Below the pieces are notes generated by a model, which saw only the letters and a list, made by a program, of their open reading frames with translations, made no database searches and was not told the origin of the DNA. Positions 1 through 11,494 of a stretch of 64,000 nt of DNA are shown here, piece by piece. Each line of letters opens with the position of its first letter. Positions within the stretch are counted from its first letter, which is position 1. This stretch comes from Conus ventricosus (taxonomy: Eukaryota; Mollusca; Gastropoda; Neogastropoda; Conidae): NCBI GenBank assembly GCA_018398815.1, contig CM031595.1, forward strand, positions 134,107,504 to 134,171,503, read 5' to 3'. Position numbers and translations under genes: made by a program.

Positions 1-565
1 TTCTTTTTCTTTTCTTATTATGCAGATTGGGTACTTAGTGATCATTGATTGGGTTTTCTTCCTTTCTGAAAGAAGCATGGTCAGAAAGTTTGTTCTGAGC
101 TCTTAAATATTCTTTTACACTCTCTCCTTTCTCACTTCTTACTTGAGATTCAGCTCATTCATAAATGATTTTCCATTTTAAAATAAGATAGTCGTTGAAA
201 GTCATTTTGAAAATCAAATTGACCCTCCCGAGGCTCACTGAATTCAAATAACTAAAATATCTGTTCAACTTCCATGCCCATAAATAAGATCAGGCTGATG
301 ACTTTGGCTGTTCCTTCTGCTTGTTCTGTTCACTGGCCACCAGAAAATATTGACACCTCTGGCAGCATTTTCTCCCCGTTCCTGTGCATGACAGATATTA
401 CAGTTTCCTAGTGGCTTGGATGCAGGCATGATTGCTAGACTTCCAATACCATGCATTGTCATGCTGACAAATGATCTTTGTTATTGTTGCACTGCGCCAT
501 TTGGTTACAGAGGGCTATTATGTGGCTCTCCATTGTCATATTGGAGGATTGTAATTTTCTTGATT

Positions 566-566
<1 letters not shown>
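1..566. other. Unannotated left edge
   Basis: AT-rich non-repetitive DNA in which I recognise no coding exon. The missing 5' exon of the thioesterase-like gene (first recognised exon at 1904) could lie here or outside the window; it must end one base into a codon, but I could not single out a candidate. Confidence 0.5.
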
Positions 567-614
<48 letters not shown>

Positions 615-727
615 TGTGTGTGTGTGTGTGTGCGTGCGTGCATGCATGCGTGTTGCGTGCGTGCTTGTGTGTGTGTGTGTGTGTCCTGTGTATGTTTGAG
701 TGTGTGGAAAGAGAGAGAGAGAGAGAG
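567..727. repeat. (TG)n and (GA)n microsatellite
   Basis: A long TG array with TGCG interruptions runs to about 693 and is followed by a short GA run at about 710-727. Open frames crossing it are Cys-Val repeats produced by the array and are not genes. Confidence 0.97.
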
Positions 728-1012
728 TCACCATGGCAATGTGGTTACCGTCATGGACTCCCAGCTAAGAAGTCATGAGTTTGAATCCTATCATAGTTAT
801 ATATTTGCAGGATTTTTCTTCCTTGATGGACTCCTACCTAGAATTGAGTTTGCTATGGGCTCAGCTGGGAAGACAAGGACTATACAGTCAAGTTTAATCC
901 GCTTAATGGTTGTGTCCCTGAGAATGTTTCTCAAATTTTCTGACCAACACTGCAGGTGTCTATATCTCTTCAGCTGGTTGATGCCAGGATATGAAACGGA
1001 GAGTTCCTTCAT

Positions 1013-1318
1013 AGCATGCTGTCAGTTTTCATTACTTCTCCACATCTCTGCCCTTGTCTTGGTTCTGTTGGGGTGACAATAACAGCAAGAGCATGCTGTC
1101 AGTTTTCATTACTTCTCCACATCTCTGCCTTGTCTTGGTTCTGTTGGGGTGACCAATAACAGCAAGAGCATGCTGTCAGTTTTCATTACTTCTCCACATC
1201 TCTGCCCTTGTCTTGGTTCTGTTGGGGTGACCAATAACAGCAAGAGCATGCTGTCAGTTTTCATTACTTCTCCCATCTCTGCCCTTGTCTTGGTTCTGTT
1301 GGGGTGACCAATAACAGC
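1013..1318. repeat. Four-copy 77-bp tandem repeat
   Basis: Units begin with AGCATGCTGTCAGTTTTC at 1013, 1090, 1167 and 1245 and end in AATAACAGC. They differ by single-base indels. It is probably a minisatellite upstream of, or in an intron of, the thioesterase-like gene. Confidence 0.95.
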
Positions 1319-1376
1319 CAAGTTCATGAGGACTGTCGTTGGACAGATGTGATAGTGACTCTGGAGGGACAGCTAA

Positions 1377-1744
1377 CTGATGCTGGCTCCACCATTTAGC
1401 AAATATTGTTGTCAGTAGAACGTGGCAGGTGGTGTCCTGTATATGCTGGATCAGAACAGGCACCACTGAACACCACGAAAGTGACACGGCAGCAATGGAG
1501 TGTCATATGATTATGATGGGGTGCCTCATGGTGACTTGACATTGACTGTTCCCTGTTGATATCCAGTGCTGGGACTGTGTTAGGACGGGCCAGGCTGTGG
1601 CTGTGGATGGGAGGATGGAATGAGAGGCATGGGTGCAGCGCCGCTGAAGTGGCACAGAAGATGAGACAGCCAAGGATGGGAGGATGGAATGAGAGGCATG
1701 GGTGCAGTGCCGCTGAAGTGGCACAGAAGATGAGACAGCCAAGG
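1377..1744 (+). repeat. Dispersed repeat family A, copy 1
   Basis: About 370 bp resembling 31657-31945 (+), 24930-25165 (-) and part of 33633-33866 (+). Shared blocks include TGGATCAGAACAGGCA and the stretch around GAAGTGGCAC. Inside this copy a 70-bp block is duplicated in tandem (1605-1674 and 1675-1744). It carries no convincing ORF, so it is probably a SINE-like or other non-autonomous element; the class is unknown. Confidence 0.8.
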
Positions 1745-1808
1745 AAAAGAGGGAAAGAAAGTGAAAATTTGAGAGGAAAAAATAACCTGAGTACATTTTA
1801 ATTGACTT

Positions 1809-1810
<2 letters not shown>

Positions 1811-1899
<89 letters not shown>
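1811..1899. repeat. (TG)n array abutting a splice acceptor
   Basis: A TG array with one GGGG interruption ends in TTTCAG, the acceptor of the first recognised thioesterase-like exon at 1904. The array stands where a polypyrimidine tract would normally be. Confidence 0.95.
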
Positions 1900-1900
<1 letters not shown>

Positions 1901-1903
1901 CAG

Positions 1904-2118
1904 GTTATTTATCACACTGGAAGATGGCCAGTACATTTGAATCTGCTCGTTTCCATGCCTATTCAACAGAAGTTCTGAAATTAGACATGGTCACAAAGAA
2001 ACTGTTGACTTTCTTCATCCTGGGTATGCAATACAAAATGAAGCCAGAACTTTGGACTGTGTCCCGAAAAAGAATTTTCCCTTTTAAGGTCAGTGAATGG
2101 AACACACAGACACACAGA

Positions 2119-2200
<82 letters not shown>

Positions 2201-5200
2201 ACTGGTCAGCTCTGGTAACACTTTCAAAATTTTCCTTCCAGCAGAAGGCTAAAAAAAACCGATCCTTATGCAACTGCACAATGGTCCCAAAATAGAATCC
2301 TGTCCCTCAAATCCAACAAAATTCATAGATCACATTCTGTTAAACTCTCTTAAACTGAACAATTTATTTAGAAGATCAAAAGTTTGAGTATAATGACAAA
2401 ATATCATGGAAACAATTTCTGGAACTTTCTAGAAGCCTGTTGCACTTTCTGGAAGCTTCTGAGTCTTTCAAGAAACTTGTTTTAATTTTTATTTATGTTC
2501 CCATATCTGCCAATGCCATTAAAAAAAATGCAACCTGCTTAGTTGCTGTGCAAGGAGTATAACTGTGTTCTGTACCGATTGAAAACAATTAATACCATAA
2601 GCCAAGAATGGTAGTGGGGGAGAGGGTGGGGAGGGCACAGTATAGTCAGTTGTGGATAGCATGCTTTGCTGGCATTTCTTTAATATGCAGAAGATGCTGT
2701 TCTGGCATGTGTAGCAGAGGCTTACTTCTAGTGATGAAGTTTGCAGAATGGAATCTGTTAATCTGCATGCTGAGGCATGTTGAATATTTGCAAGTGAAAA
2801 GAAAGGTTTTCAGAACAAGCTTCTGGTAAAGTTTTAAAACAAAATGCTTTCCTAATGAGTAACACTGTGTGATGGTTAGCAATTAAATGACAAGAATACG
2901 GAAACAAACTGCAACGTTGGTGAAAATGAGCCACAGTACAAAGAAACATACAAGCCACAGCACAAGGCAAGGTTTTTGTAAATATATAATACAAAACCAA
3001 CAAATGCATTTTCAACATTTTTTTTTTTTACAGGCATCATGAATAGTGAATGCAGATAGTCCACAAAATAATGTGCCCCAGATTGTTGTCAGCAGGTGAA
3101 TGAAATGATTACAAGCTGATGCCAGTGTTGAATTGCCCATTGCTGGGAATGTCAAATGGACAACCACTATGCTAATTAACAAAGCAGTCAAGTCATCGGT
3201 ATATTGATTGAAACTGCTGACAAGATGAAAGTGTTGAAAACAACATACATATACAGAAGCATACATACGTGTATTACGGAGTCATTGTGCATGTGTCTAT
3301 GGATGTGTGTGTGAATGTCCTTTGTAAAGTTTAATGTATAGGACATATTTCCCTGGTAATTACAAGTGCAACCACACTCTTCGCAAAAATGTATAACAAA
3401 CACACAAACAGAGATACAGGTAAAATAGTACATAGATCTTATAACTAGACTTTTTCAGCGACACTAAACACATTATAGTCTGAACAAGATTTTCTTTCAT
3501 ACTCTCAAAGACCTGCTCAACTGTTCATAACATGGAACAAACAAATGAAATTTTATGTAAAACAGAATCAGGCTCTAGTGGACTTCTCCAACATGGTGAA
3601 CAGTCACATTGTCTCATTTTTTTACGGTGTACTGATAAGACACAGTAACAGGCTGATAAGAGTAATGAGGGTGGAGGGAGAGGAAAGAAAATCATTCCAA
3701 TGTGTATTTGATCACTCTAAAAGTGCTCTTTATTCTTCCATTTAACGTACTTGATCATGAGTGTATAAAAATATGCAAGCAAATTATTAGTCTGTTTTGA
3801 ACAGGTGTCAGCGCAATTGATCTTTTCTTATCAGTGCGCCTATCATTCATCATTTTTTCCCTTTCTTTGGCGTTTAGGGAAAGGAAAGGTCTTTTGTTTG
3901 TCATCTTTTGAGCTGTCCAGCTACAAGGGTACAGCAAGACTTTTCCCACCACCCCCTCTCCTTTCCCCTAGGCATGTTGAAATAAGCATGAGCAGTTTTT
4001 GATTTTACTTGCAAAAAGTCTCTGGGTTTGTTTTTTTTTAAAACCAGAAGTAAATTTCCCTCATGCACGCCAGCCGTGGCTGTCCTGAAAGTTTGGATGT
4101 GTCCAGTGGAACCTGTGTGTACAAAGGGCTGTAAACAACATTAACTGGATTGAATTGTTTCTCAGTTTGGATTGAATTGATCTCTGCCATGGGTTTTACA
4201 CAAGTCCCATATGATGTTAAATTGGACAGTTAGTGTATTGTTAACCTTAGTTGCACAGGTCATGGCTGGATGCAACTGTGGCACTGTTCATTCTCATTTC
4301 TCTGGAGCCTGTCTATTTCCAGTGCTTTTAAGTGTTTGTTTATTTTCCCCTCCATGTCAGCTGTTCCCAAATCTTACTCAATGCAATGTTTGCATGTTTA
4401 ACTGAGGATGAATAATCACAAGAACATGAGGATATCTTTTCATGTAGATTCTTTATTCATTGAATAATGGTTTATCATACGAGACTGATTTTTTTTTAAC
4501 TTGCTCAAGAAATCAGATCATCCCTGTGATATGTTGGTGGGTTTTTTGTTGTTGTTGTTGTTTATTTGTTGTTTTTTTTTTCAGATTAGTGTGGAAATTA
4601 GTGATCTTGGTCAGTCATCAGTGACATTGTACTCTGAAATGGTCAACAAGTTAAACAATGAAACAGTGGCCTCCTGTCTCTGCAAGATAATCCTTGTGTC
4701 CTTGGCAACACGGAGACCGGTCCCCTTACCTGACTGGTATGGTCAGATGTTTGCAGCTGCTGGTGAGCGCCAGAAAAGATCTTTGTCGCTTACAAGGACG
4801 GTTCCAGAGGTGAGGCTTTCCCAGTTTTCTGTCCTGTGGTAAATTGCGAAGCCTGGATGACTTTTGCCCTTGATGGAATTCTACTTCACTTGTTCTTGTA
4901 TGTGTCCTCTTTTGCTTTCTGCTACTCTCTGCAGTAGAACCAGTTCATGAAAGTTGCAACTTTTCCCCCCTCCGTTTTATTTGTGTACACAGTCACATTG
5001 TAGCACATCTCTTTGGTTAATATTTGTCTGTTTTCCTTTTTTTTTCTTTTGATGATTTCATTCTCATTTGTCTGGTATTCTTTTTTTCTGTTATTGATTT
5101 CGTTAACTTGCTCTGACCCCAATCGGCACATTTGACATCCAAGCACCAGTTTGCTGTCAGTTCTGTGCTGCTTTGAATACTAAGTAGACATTAAAAACTT

Positions 5201-6436
5201 TACAAATGGCTGTTGCTTTTAACACTTGTACATGTATCATGAAATGATGAATCTAAACACAAGACATTCCTCCACCCCACCCAAGGCCCCTTCTGCCCTT
5301 CCCGCCACCACCCCACCCCTCTGAAAGCTTCCTGGTATACAGATAGACAGATTCTAAAGAGCGAAACTGCAGGAGAGAAACAGGTTCATAATGAGGCTGA
5401 TTGATATCTAAATCCATCTAAGATTATACATAAAAAAATTATTAAAAAAAGAATCTGCATTGAAGAAATGAAAGGAGCAGAGAAAAGCTTTTATTGCGGA
5501 AGTGTTTACCAGATCAATGCTGTTCGTCTTTCGGAGCAGGTGACATCCGCATACTGTTACCATGTTACGGTGGCAGCCAGCGACACGGATGCAAATAGAC
5601 ACACCAACCAAGCCAGCTATGTCCGCTTCTGCTGTGATGCTGCTCAGGATGCGATCAGGGCCCAGGGTTTACGTGGATTTCACCAAGACATCGCCAGATA
5701 CCCTCTGACAGTAAGAACAGTGGGGAAAAGGGGAAGTAATCTAGTGTGGGGGGTGGGAAGTAGCCTTGTGCCTGGATGTGTGGGTGTGTGCCTGAAGACA
5801 TGTGTATTCAGTACATGCTTGGAATGGTGGTCATGCAATTGATGTAACTGGAGAAGTGGACAGACTGGCAATTGATGTAACTGGAGAAGTGGACAGACTG
5901 GCAATTGATGTAACTGGAGAAGTGGACAGACATGGCAATTGATGTAACTGGAGAAGTGGACAGATTGTTTCTCATGACAGTTCAGATGAGTATTGAGTAG
6001 TTGTCTTTTCCAGCCATGGTTTGTACATAATCCTACATGTGAACTGACTTTTCTCAGTGAGTTGTAGCAAGTATGATTTTGACGAGTCCCCCCTTCCCCC
6101 CTCTCTTCTTGCCCAATTTTTTTCTTTTCAGATGAAGGGGATGGAAGGAAAGGATATTTTATTCTACTCTATGGTTAACAATATGGAGGGAAATATTTTT
6201 GTTTCACTGTTATGATTTGAGATCGTTTGTGTGTGTGTGTGAAAGAAAGATTATGTGTGCGTTTGTGTGGCACACACACAGACACACACACACTTATGCA
6301 CACACACACACACACACACTCACACTTACACACTCACACGCACACATACTTACACACTAAACGCATGCATGCACGCGCACACAAAACACACACACACACA
6401 CATGCACACATGAACAGACACACACACTCATGCACA

Positions 6437-6493
<57 letters not shown>

Positions 6494-6764
6494 CACACAC
6501 CACACACACACAAGATGTTTGGTATGTCTTCCAGGAGCGGCAGGTGATATACGTTGGTGACAGTAATGTCTTTTTCAGGAGCATGAAGTGATCTACATTG
6601 GTGAGAGCATCACGGGAGACGCATTACAGGTGTATGTATGGCAGCCAGAAAATCGGACAGACAAGATCCTCTTTGTCATCAAACGACAAGGTTCAGGGAG
6701 CCAGTTGACTGTGATATTTCAGGCCTACATGATCTTTCAAATGAAACATATGGCAAGAATGTAA
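1904..6764 (+). CDS. Double hotdog (4HBT) acyl-CoA thioesterase-like protein, 5' partial
   Basis: Exons at 1904-2088, 4585-4809, 5540-5710 and 6579-6764 (stop TAA at 6762) have canonical AG/GT borders and compatible phases: the first begins at codon position 2 and the others join in phase 0. At least 254 residues are encoded. Exon 1 (YLSHWKMASTFESARF) and exon 2 (ending RRPVPLPDWY) read as a first hotdog unit. Exons 3 and 4 read as a second; exon 3 holds SDTDANRHTNQASYVRF, matching the D...N/H...Y pattern on the active-site helix of 4HBT proteins. Such proteins hydrolyse acyl-CoA or acyl-carrier thioesters; the substrate here is unknown. No signal peptide or membrane segment is seen. The N-terminal exon is missing, although ATG at 1924 has good context and could be an alternative start. 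Family assignment is from motif recognition; the gene structure is read directly. Confidence 0.8.
2121..2199. repeat. (AC)n array just after a splice donor
   Basis: About 80 bp of nearly pure AC begin some 30 bases after the donor AAG|GTCAGT at 2089. The array is complementary to the TG array at 1811-1899 on the other side of the same exon. Confidence 0.97.
2200..4584 (+). other. First recognised intron of the thioesterase-like gene
   Basis: The intron spans 2089-4584 and ends in a long T-rich tract and CAG. I see no further exon or mobile element in it; it holds short T runs and a (GTT)n run near 4546-4570. Confidence 0.6.
5835..5966. repeat. Four-copy 33-bp tandem repeat in an intron
   Basis: Units start with GCAATTGATGTAACTGGAG at about 5835, 5868, 5901 and 5935 and lie in the intron 5711-6578. 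They are contiguous, with no spacers. Confidence 0.95.
6226..6512. repeat. (TG)n/(CA)n compound microsatellite
   Basis: A short TG run is followed by about 240 bp of CA with CTCA, CATG and CGCA interruptions. It lies about 65 bp before the acceptor of the last thioesterase-like exon (6579). Confidence 0.97.
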
Positions 6765-7436
6765 GCAGAGGTAACACAGTGGGATTGAGTTTTGTTGGCA
6801 GTATTTTTGTTTCATTCTTTCTTGTGTTTCACATGAAACAGTGCTTGTGTGAATGTGAATTTTTGCCCGTGGTAAAGTTTGATACTGACATTTTCTCAGT
6901 GATAGGGGAAACAAGCCTTCCAGTGTGAGAGATTGTGATAGGTTCTTTTCAACAGCGTTTTTAAAGCAGAAATTCTAAGTACTGCACAGTTTTGTGTGTT
7001 CCATCCAGTCTTTCTCAGACTTCTACTGCCTTTTTCAAGTGATATGACTCAAGAACCTGAGAGCTTCACCAACTTCATCAACGATAGAGTTACCACCCTT
7101 CCTTGTACATCATGTTCTTTCCCCCCAGGACATCTGCAAGTGGAAGAAACTCCCAGTGCTCACAACGTCAGCTTCCATCCTTGAGTTGTTTATGATAGGG
7201 CTCGGTCGGAGCAGTCCCTTGCAGCCACTCTATGGCAACCAGTGAAACCCAATGACTTGTACACAGTTTTAATCTACAGCTTCTGACTAGGAATACAGAG
7301 GAGCCTCCTGATATTTACTTTGAAAAATCAGCTGAAATCAGGCCTCTGCAGGGAGGGGTCTCGATAGGGAGGATGATACTACGGTATCATAGATATCCAT
7401 AATCAATCATCCAAAGGCATTCACACAGTAATTCAA
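6765..7436 (+). other. 3' flank of the thioesterase-like gene; possible alternative last exon
   Basis: The stop codon overlaps a good donor (AAT|GTAAGC at 6761). A strong acceptor (TTTCCCCCCAG) ends at 7128. Splicing them would replace the stop with 21 further codons ending at TGA 7193-7195. Both ends are plausible. I see no clear polyadenylation signal. Confidence 0.4.
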
Positions 7437-7577
7437 ACTTGCAAGGTGTAAGTCTCTTAGACACGCACTACATGTACAATAGAAAACTTTTCAATCATGT
7501 TTGCGGTGTTAGGACAGCCCTGATGTGGCCCTTTGCGATCGGCTGGGCTATAAGCAACATTATCTTATCTTATCTTC
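7437..7577 (+). repeat. Dispersed repeat family C, copy 1
   Basis: The left part resembles 22790-22865. The right part, with CTGATGTGGCCCTTTGCG and a tail ending in repeated TTATC, reappears in reverse at 61251-61330. The shared tail suggests the 3' end of a SINE or LINE family. Confidence 0.75.
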
Positions 7578-7594
7578 CGGTGTTAGGAGAAAAA

Positions 7595-8231
7595 TATACA
7601 CCCCAAGATGCCAGTGGGACCCAGAAGGTGCTGAACCAACCAGCCGGAAGCAGTCTTGCATGATCCATTGGAGCCTGCGCTGTGTTGACATAAGGCACAG
7701 GCACATATATGGCATTCTGTTAAGACATCCAGGATCATAACCGCTCCGTTGCAGATGCCATAGTGAGAAGGATGTGACACAACGGAATCTCCACAGAAGC
7801 ATCCCCATGGGCGTTCTGGTATTTCGTGATTGCAGAGCCCACCGGCAAAAGAACGCCACCATCAAGCACACTGCTGCAACGCATCCTGCAGCCCTGCTCG
7901 TTGCTGGTTTGCTGACAGTGAAACCAGTACAACTCCAGACACAGCCAAGCTTTCACCACATGGTCTTATGTGACTCAAAAGAGAATCAAAGTAGCAGTCT
8001 TTCCTGCTGTCAAGAGGACCTTCCCTGTGGTCAGAGGACTTTCCTCACCGTCACTGGCCTTTTCCAGAATCGGCCAAAAAGCAGATAATGAATACCCAAA
8101 GGTGCCAATGTGACCCTGAAAAGTACCGCCACACCTGCCAAACCAACCAGATGGGAGCATCCTGTACCACATAGATACCTCTGCTGAGTTGATTCAGAAC
8201 GCAGGCACGCACAAAGGCATTCTGTTTAGAC
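7595..8231 (+). repeat. Dispersed repeat family B (short), copy 1
   Basis: Similar to 22549-22760 and to both halves of 51870-52720. Common blocks include CACCGGCAAAAGA and CTGCGCTGTGTTGAC. A second, more diverged unit begins near 8090. It contains no coding sequence and its class is unknown. It is unrelated to the LTR element family B described further right. Confidence 0.75.
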
Positions 8232-8232
8232 A

Positions 8233-8268
8233 TTAACCCCTTGAGTGTTTTCCGACCAAATGTTTGGT
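8233..8268 (+). repeat. Left terminus of piggyBac-like copy 1
   Basis: TTAA is followed by CCCCTTGAGTG and then an inverted repeat GACCAAATGTTTGGTC at 8253-8268. TTAA target sites and C-rich ends are typical of the superfamily. Confidence 0.6.
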
Positions 8269-8333
8269 CTGTCAAGTAGTTTGCCTTCAGTGCCTCCGCC
8301 AGAATATTCTGTTGGCAGTTTATATTTCATACA

Positions 8334-8481
8334 ACCATCTCATTAAATATTGCTTAGATCTCGGACGAAGTCGCGATGGTCGACTATCGATTTGTATCGA
8401 TTCTTATAAAAAGACAACCCCAGTCCCCCCTCTCCTGCGCACTTCCTCTTCCGGTGTCCGTCTAGCGTCACTTTTATTTTC
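8334..8481 (+). repeat. DIRS left inverted terminal repeat
   Basis: About 148 bp, nearly identical to the reverse complement of 14728-14876, from ACCATCTCATTAAATATTG to CGTCACTTTTATTTTC. A few single-base indels separate the copies. Confidence 0.95.
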
Positions 8482-8893
8482 GCCAGCTACCGTACGGAGC
8501 TGTTTTCTACACGCGTGGTACTAATCATAAGCCCTGAACTTCATTTTTCCAGACGAACACGAGGTTTTGACCAAGAACTCAGGTGAGATCGTTCCATTAT
8601 GTTTCTTTGATTGTGAAGAGAAATTTGAGGAATGGTATCCACAGATCGTGTTTGAGAATCGTCAAGAGACAACTGTGGACATAACTGGGTAGTTTTGAGT
8701 GTTGATCCAGCGACTCCGGTGACAGTGTGAAACCGACCGGTCGGTCGCTCTCTCTTTCGCTGTATTCTAGTGTACCAGTAGAGCTAGTGTCACAAAAGAG
8801 TGTGTCACAAGTTAGTCTTTTCAAAACTCCTCAGAGTATTGGTGTTTCTCATTTTGTTGTTATAGTGTCAGTTTGTGGGTTTGAAACTACAAT

Positions 8894-11490
8894 AATGACA
8901 GAAGGAACCAGTAGTAGCCACGTGGAAATCACGGACACCTTTCAGTCACTACTGGGTGTAAGAGGGGTCTAGCTCGTCCACGACTCAGCCCACCAATCTA
9001 AAGGCAAGAAGAGAACAATCCAGAAAAGAAAATGGCTACACCTAAAGCATCAAACCGACAACGTGCCCCCACGACCGGTGCAAATGTTCTAGAAGATCTT
9101 CACAGGGGGCAAGGGAAATGACCAACACCTCTACAAAGAACACGCGCCATCATCGACAACCAAATCAGGTAATATGGCGGATACACTCAATGATGACAGG
9201 TCTGATGAGGACTTTCCAGACAATAGCCAAAGTTCGAGTGTTGGTCAACTGACGTACGGGCTCAGAGAGATCCTCTGGTGAAACAGCCCTTCCAGTTGAC
9301 CGGTGCCTACGAGCACCCAGGACCGCAGAGTGACAGGCACCTGCCAGGGTCCTATAACCGGTCGAAGCGCCAGCGCGTCAGCGCAAGAACAGAGTGCGTG
9401 TGTACCAACGCTCGACCGAAGCCCTAGTGCACACGCACAGGGACATGGACAGGTCACAGTACCAGTGCGAACGCACTTGACCAGGGTACTAGTGCACTAG
9501 CACGTGACCGTAGTCCGGGCGCACTGAGAAGAGGTCAAAGTACACATGCTCTCACGCCCAGATACGATCCCAGTGCACACGCCACCATTAGTGCGGACGC
9601 ACTGGAAAGGGCGCGTGCACTCTCACTGGCTCAACTACTTGAGAGTAGTCAACGAGTGGATTCACAAGCACGCTCAAGAGCGAACATTGAGGCTTTTCCT
9701 CCACAACTACAATGCAGTCCAGTTCTGCGGGATAACCTCCCTTACGACAGACAGAACACGTCCGACTCTTCAATTATGAGCAGGCACTGAGGAGCCAAGG
9801 ACTTACGCCACGGAGTGATCAAGACTTGTACTCCTGGGAAGATTTACTGAGAATCAGCCAGCGCCCAGTGTCCTTTGACCAACAGGGAGTGCCTTGGGAA
9901 GATCAAGCGAACTCTCCCGAAGGCTGGGTGGGCACTATGAGCAACGAAGAGACCACTGCCTACACGACCGGTTCACAGGGATTTCCAGAACATTCGGCGA
10001 AGTGAACCACGTGCCTACAGTTCTGAGCCAGTGTCCAAGGAGACAACACAGAGGTGATGATTCACGGAGTGCGCTATGTAGCCTGTCCAGAGAACAACAC
10101 CACATCTAAATCCCTAAAACGACCTCATTCCAATAGAGAAGAGTCGAGAGGGACACAGAGTAGAGCAAAGATTCCCAGAGTCACTGATCGCGACCCATTA
10201 TCGGATTCGGACAAGAAGGGAAGATCAGACTAGACTAACCAGGGGAGCCTACTCAGACTTCACGCAAGACATCCCAGATGAATATGGGATTCTTACGGAG
10301 AGGGACTTCTACCTTGGGACCAGAAACACACTATAGGTCGGAAGAAGAAGAGTGTGAGTCACAATTCGATGAAGGGGCTCAAGAGCTCTTAGAGGCGGAA
10401 AAGATGGACCAGGAATCCTCGCAAAAAACTCGTCTTTAGGAGACATAAGGAATTTATGGCTCAACATCATAGAAAAGGCGGGTGAAATGTGCCCAGAGGT
10501 CCTGACATCCCAAGAATCAAAGAGAAGAAAACTAAGGATGAATGGGCACAGGTGTGGGGGGAAGAGTTTCTACCAGCAAGAAAGTGTTCAAGAGGTGGTG
10601 AAACAATTGACGACGGCATCAAAAAGACATTCGAGTGTTATGTTAAGGACAAATGCAATCATCTAGACCCCCTAAAGGAGTGAAATTATTTCCAGCATGG
10701 GACAAATACTCACCTTTCCTGGTGGATGATGCCGCCCTCTTCGTTGCCCCGAGAGAAATCTGAGACAAAACTTTTTGAAGAGAGATCCGACACGAGAACC
10801 CTCCAAGACTTTCAAGAGAAATAGGGTCCAGCAAGACGCCACTATTCGCCTACAGAGTGCTCTGACTCATATAAGCAAATGATCAAGGTAGTAGTTCTCT
10901 CCAACAACCACTGCCCCGAAACCAAGGTGCAGACAGACAGTGGAAGAAGGAGGCAAGCGCAGAGTTTTTGACGCAATGCATGAAAAGCATTCACCAGGCG
11001 CGGAGACGGCGGCGACGCTCACAGGTCACCTTCATGCTACCAGTTTAATGGAGATGAGAGAGGAAGCCCTGGAATCCACTAACATTCCTATGGAAATCAG
11101 ACACACACTGCTAAAATTGAGTGTTTTCTAAGGAACTTTGAAGAATCTCAAATGGAGAAAGCAAACGGGACATGGAACTGAGGCCACGACTCGCTCCCTC
11201 CTCAGGTACGCCCCAGAAAGAAAAAGGAACGTTCCTCGGGGTCGTCCAATTACAACAGCCAGACGAAAAGGTACGGGACTTCAAAAATCGCCTCAGTACC
11301 TCTTACCGGAGCAGTGCGCCTAGTTCCAACCACAAACCAACACCTACAGCCCAAGAGTGCAACAAAGCACCAGCTTCTCTACCCCTCAACCCAAAGGAAA
11401 TTTTCACAAGGGCAAAGGGCGGGGGGAGGAGATGACTGACGAACACTACTCCTGCTTCCACTCAAGGCCCCTATGTACTCAGGTACAAGG
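8894..11490 (+). pseudogene. DIRS gag-like ORF1, decayed
   Basis: An ATG at 8894 lies downstream of the left repeat, and the region up to the RT domain holds only short open stretches in changing frames (for example 10489-10683, 64 codons). The position between the left terminal repeat and RT is that of DIRS ORF1, a gag-like protein. I recognise no zinc knuckle or other domain, so the assignment is by position only. Many frameshifts and stops make it non-functional. Confidence 0.5.
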
Positions 11491-11494
11491 AGTG

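Noticed and set aside
567..1076. Long Cys-Val or His-Thr open frames over TG/CA arrays (here and at about 1810-2295, 6227-6547, 33052-33636, 47816-48192, 63033-63363)
   Set aside because: They are frames through dinucleotide repeats with no conserved domain; only the thioesterase exon embedded at 1904-2088 is real.
5835..5966. CRISPR-like short repeat array
   Set aside because: The 33-bp units are contiguous without unique spacers and lie in a spliceosomal intron.
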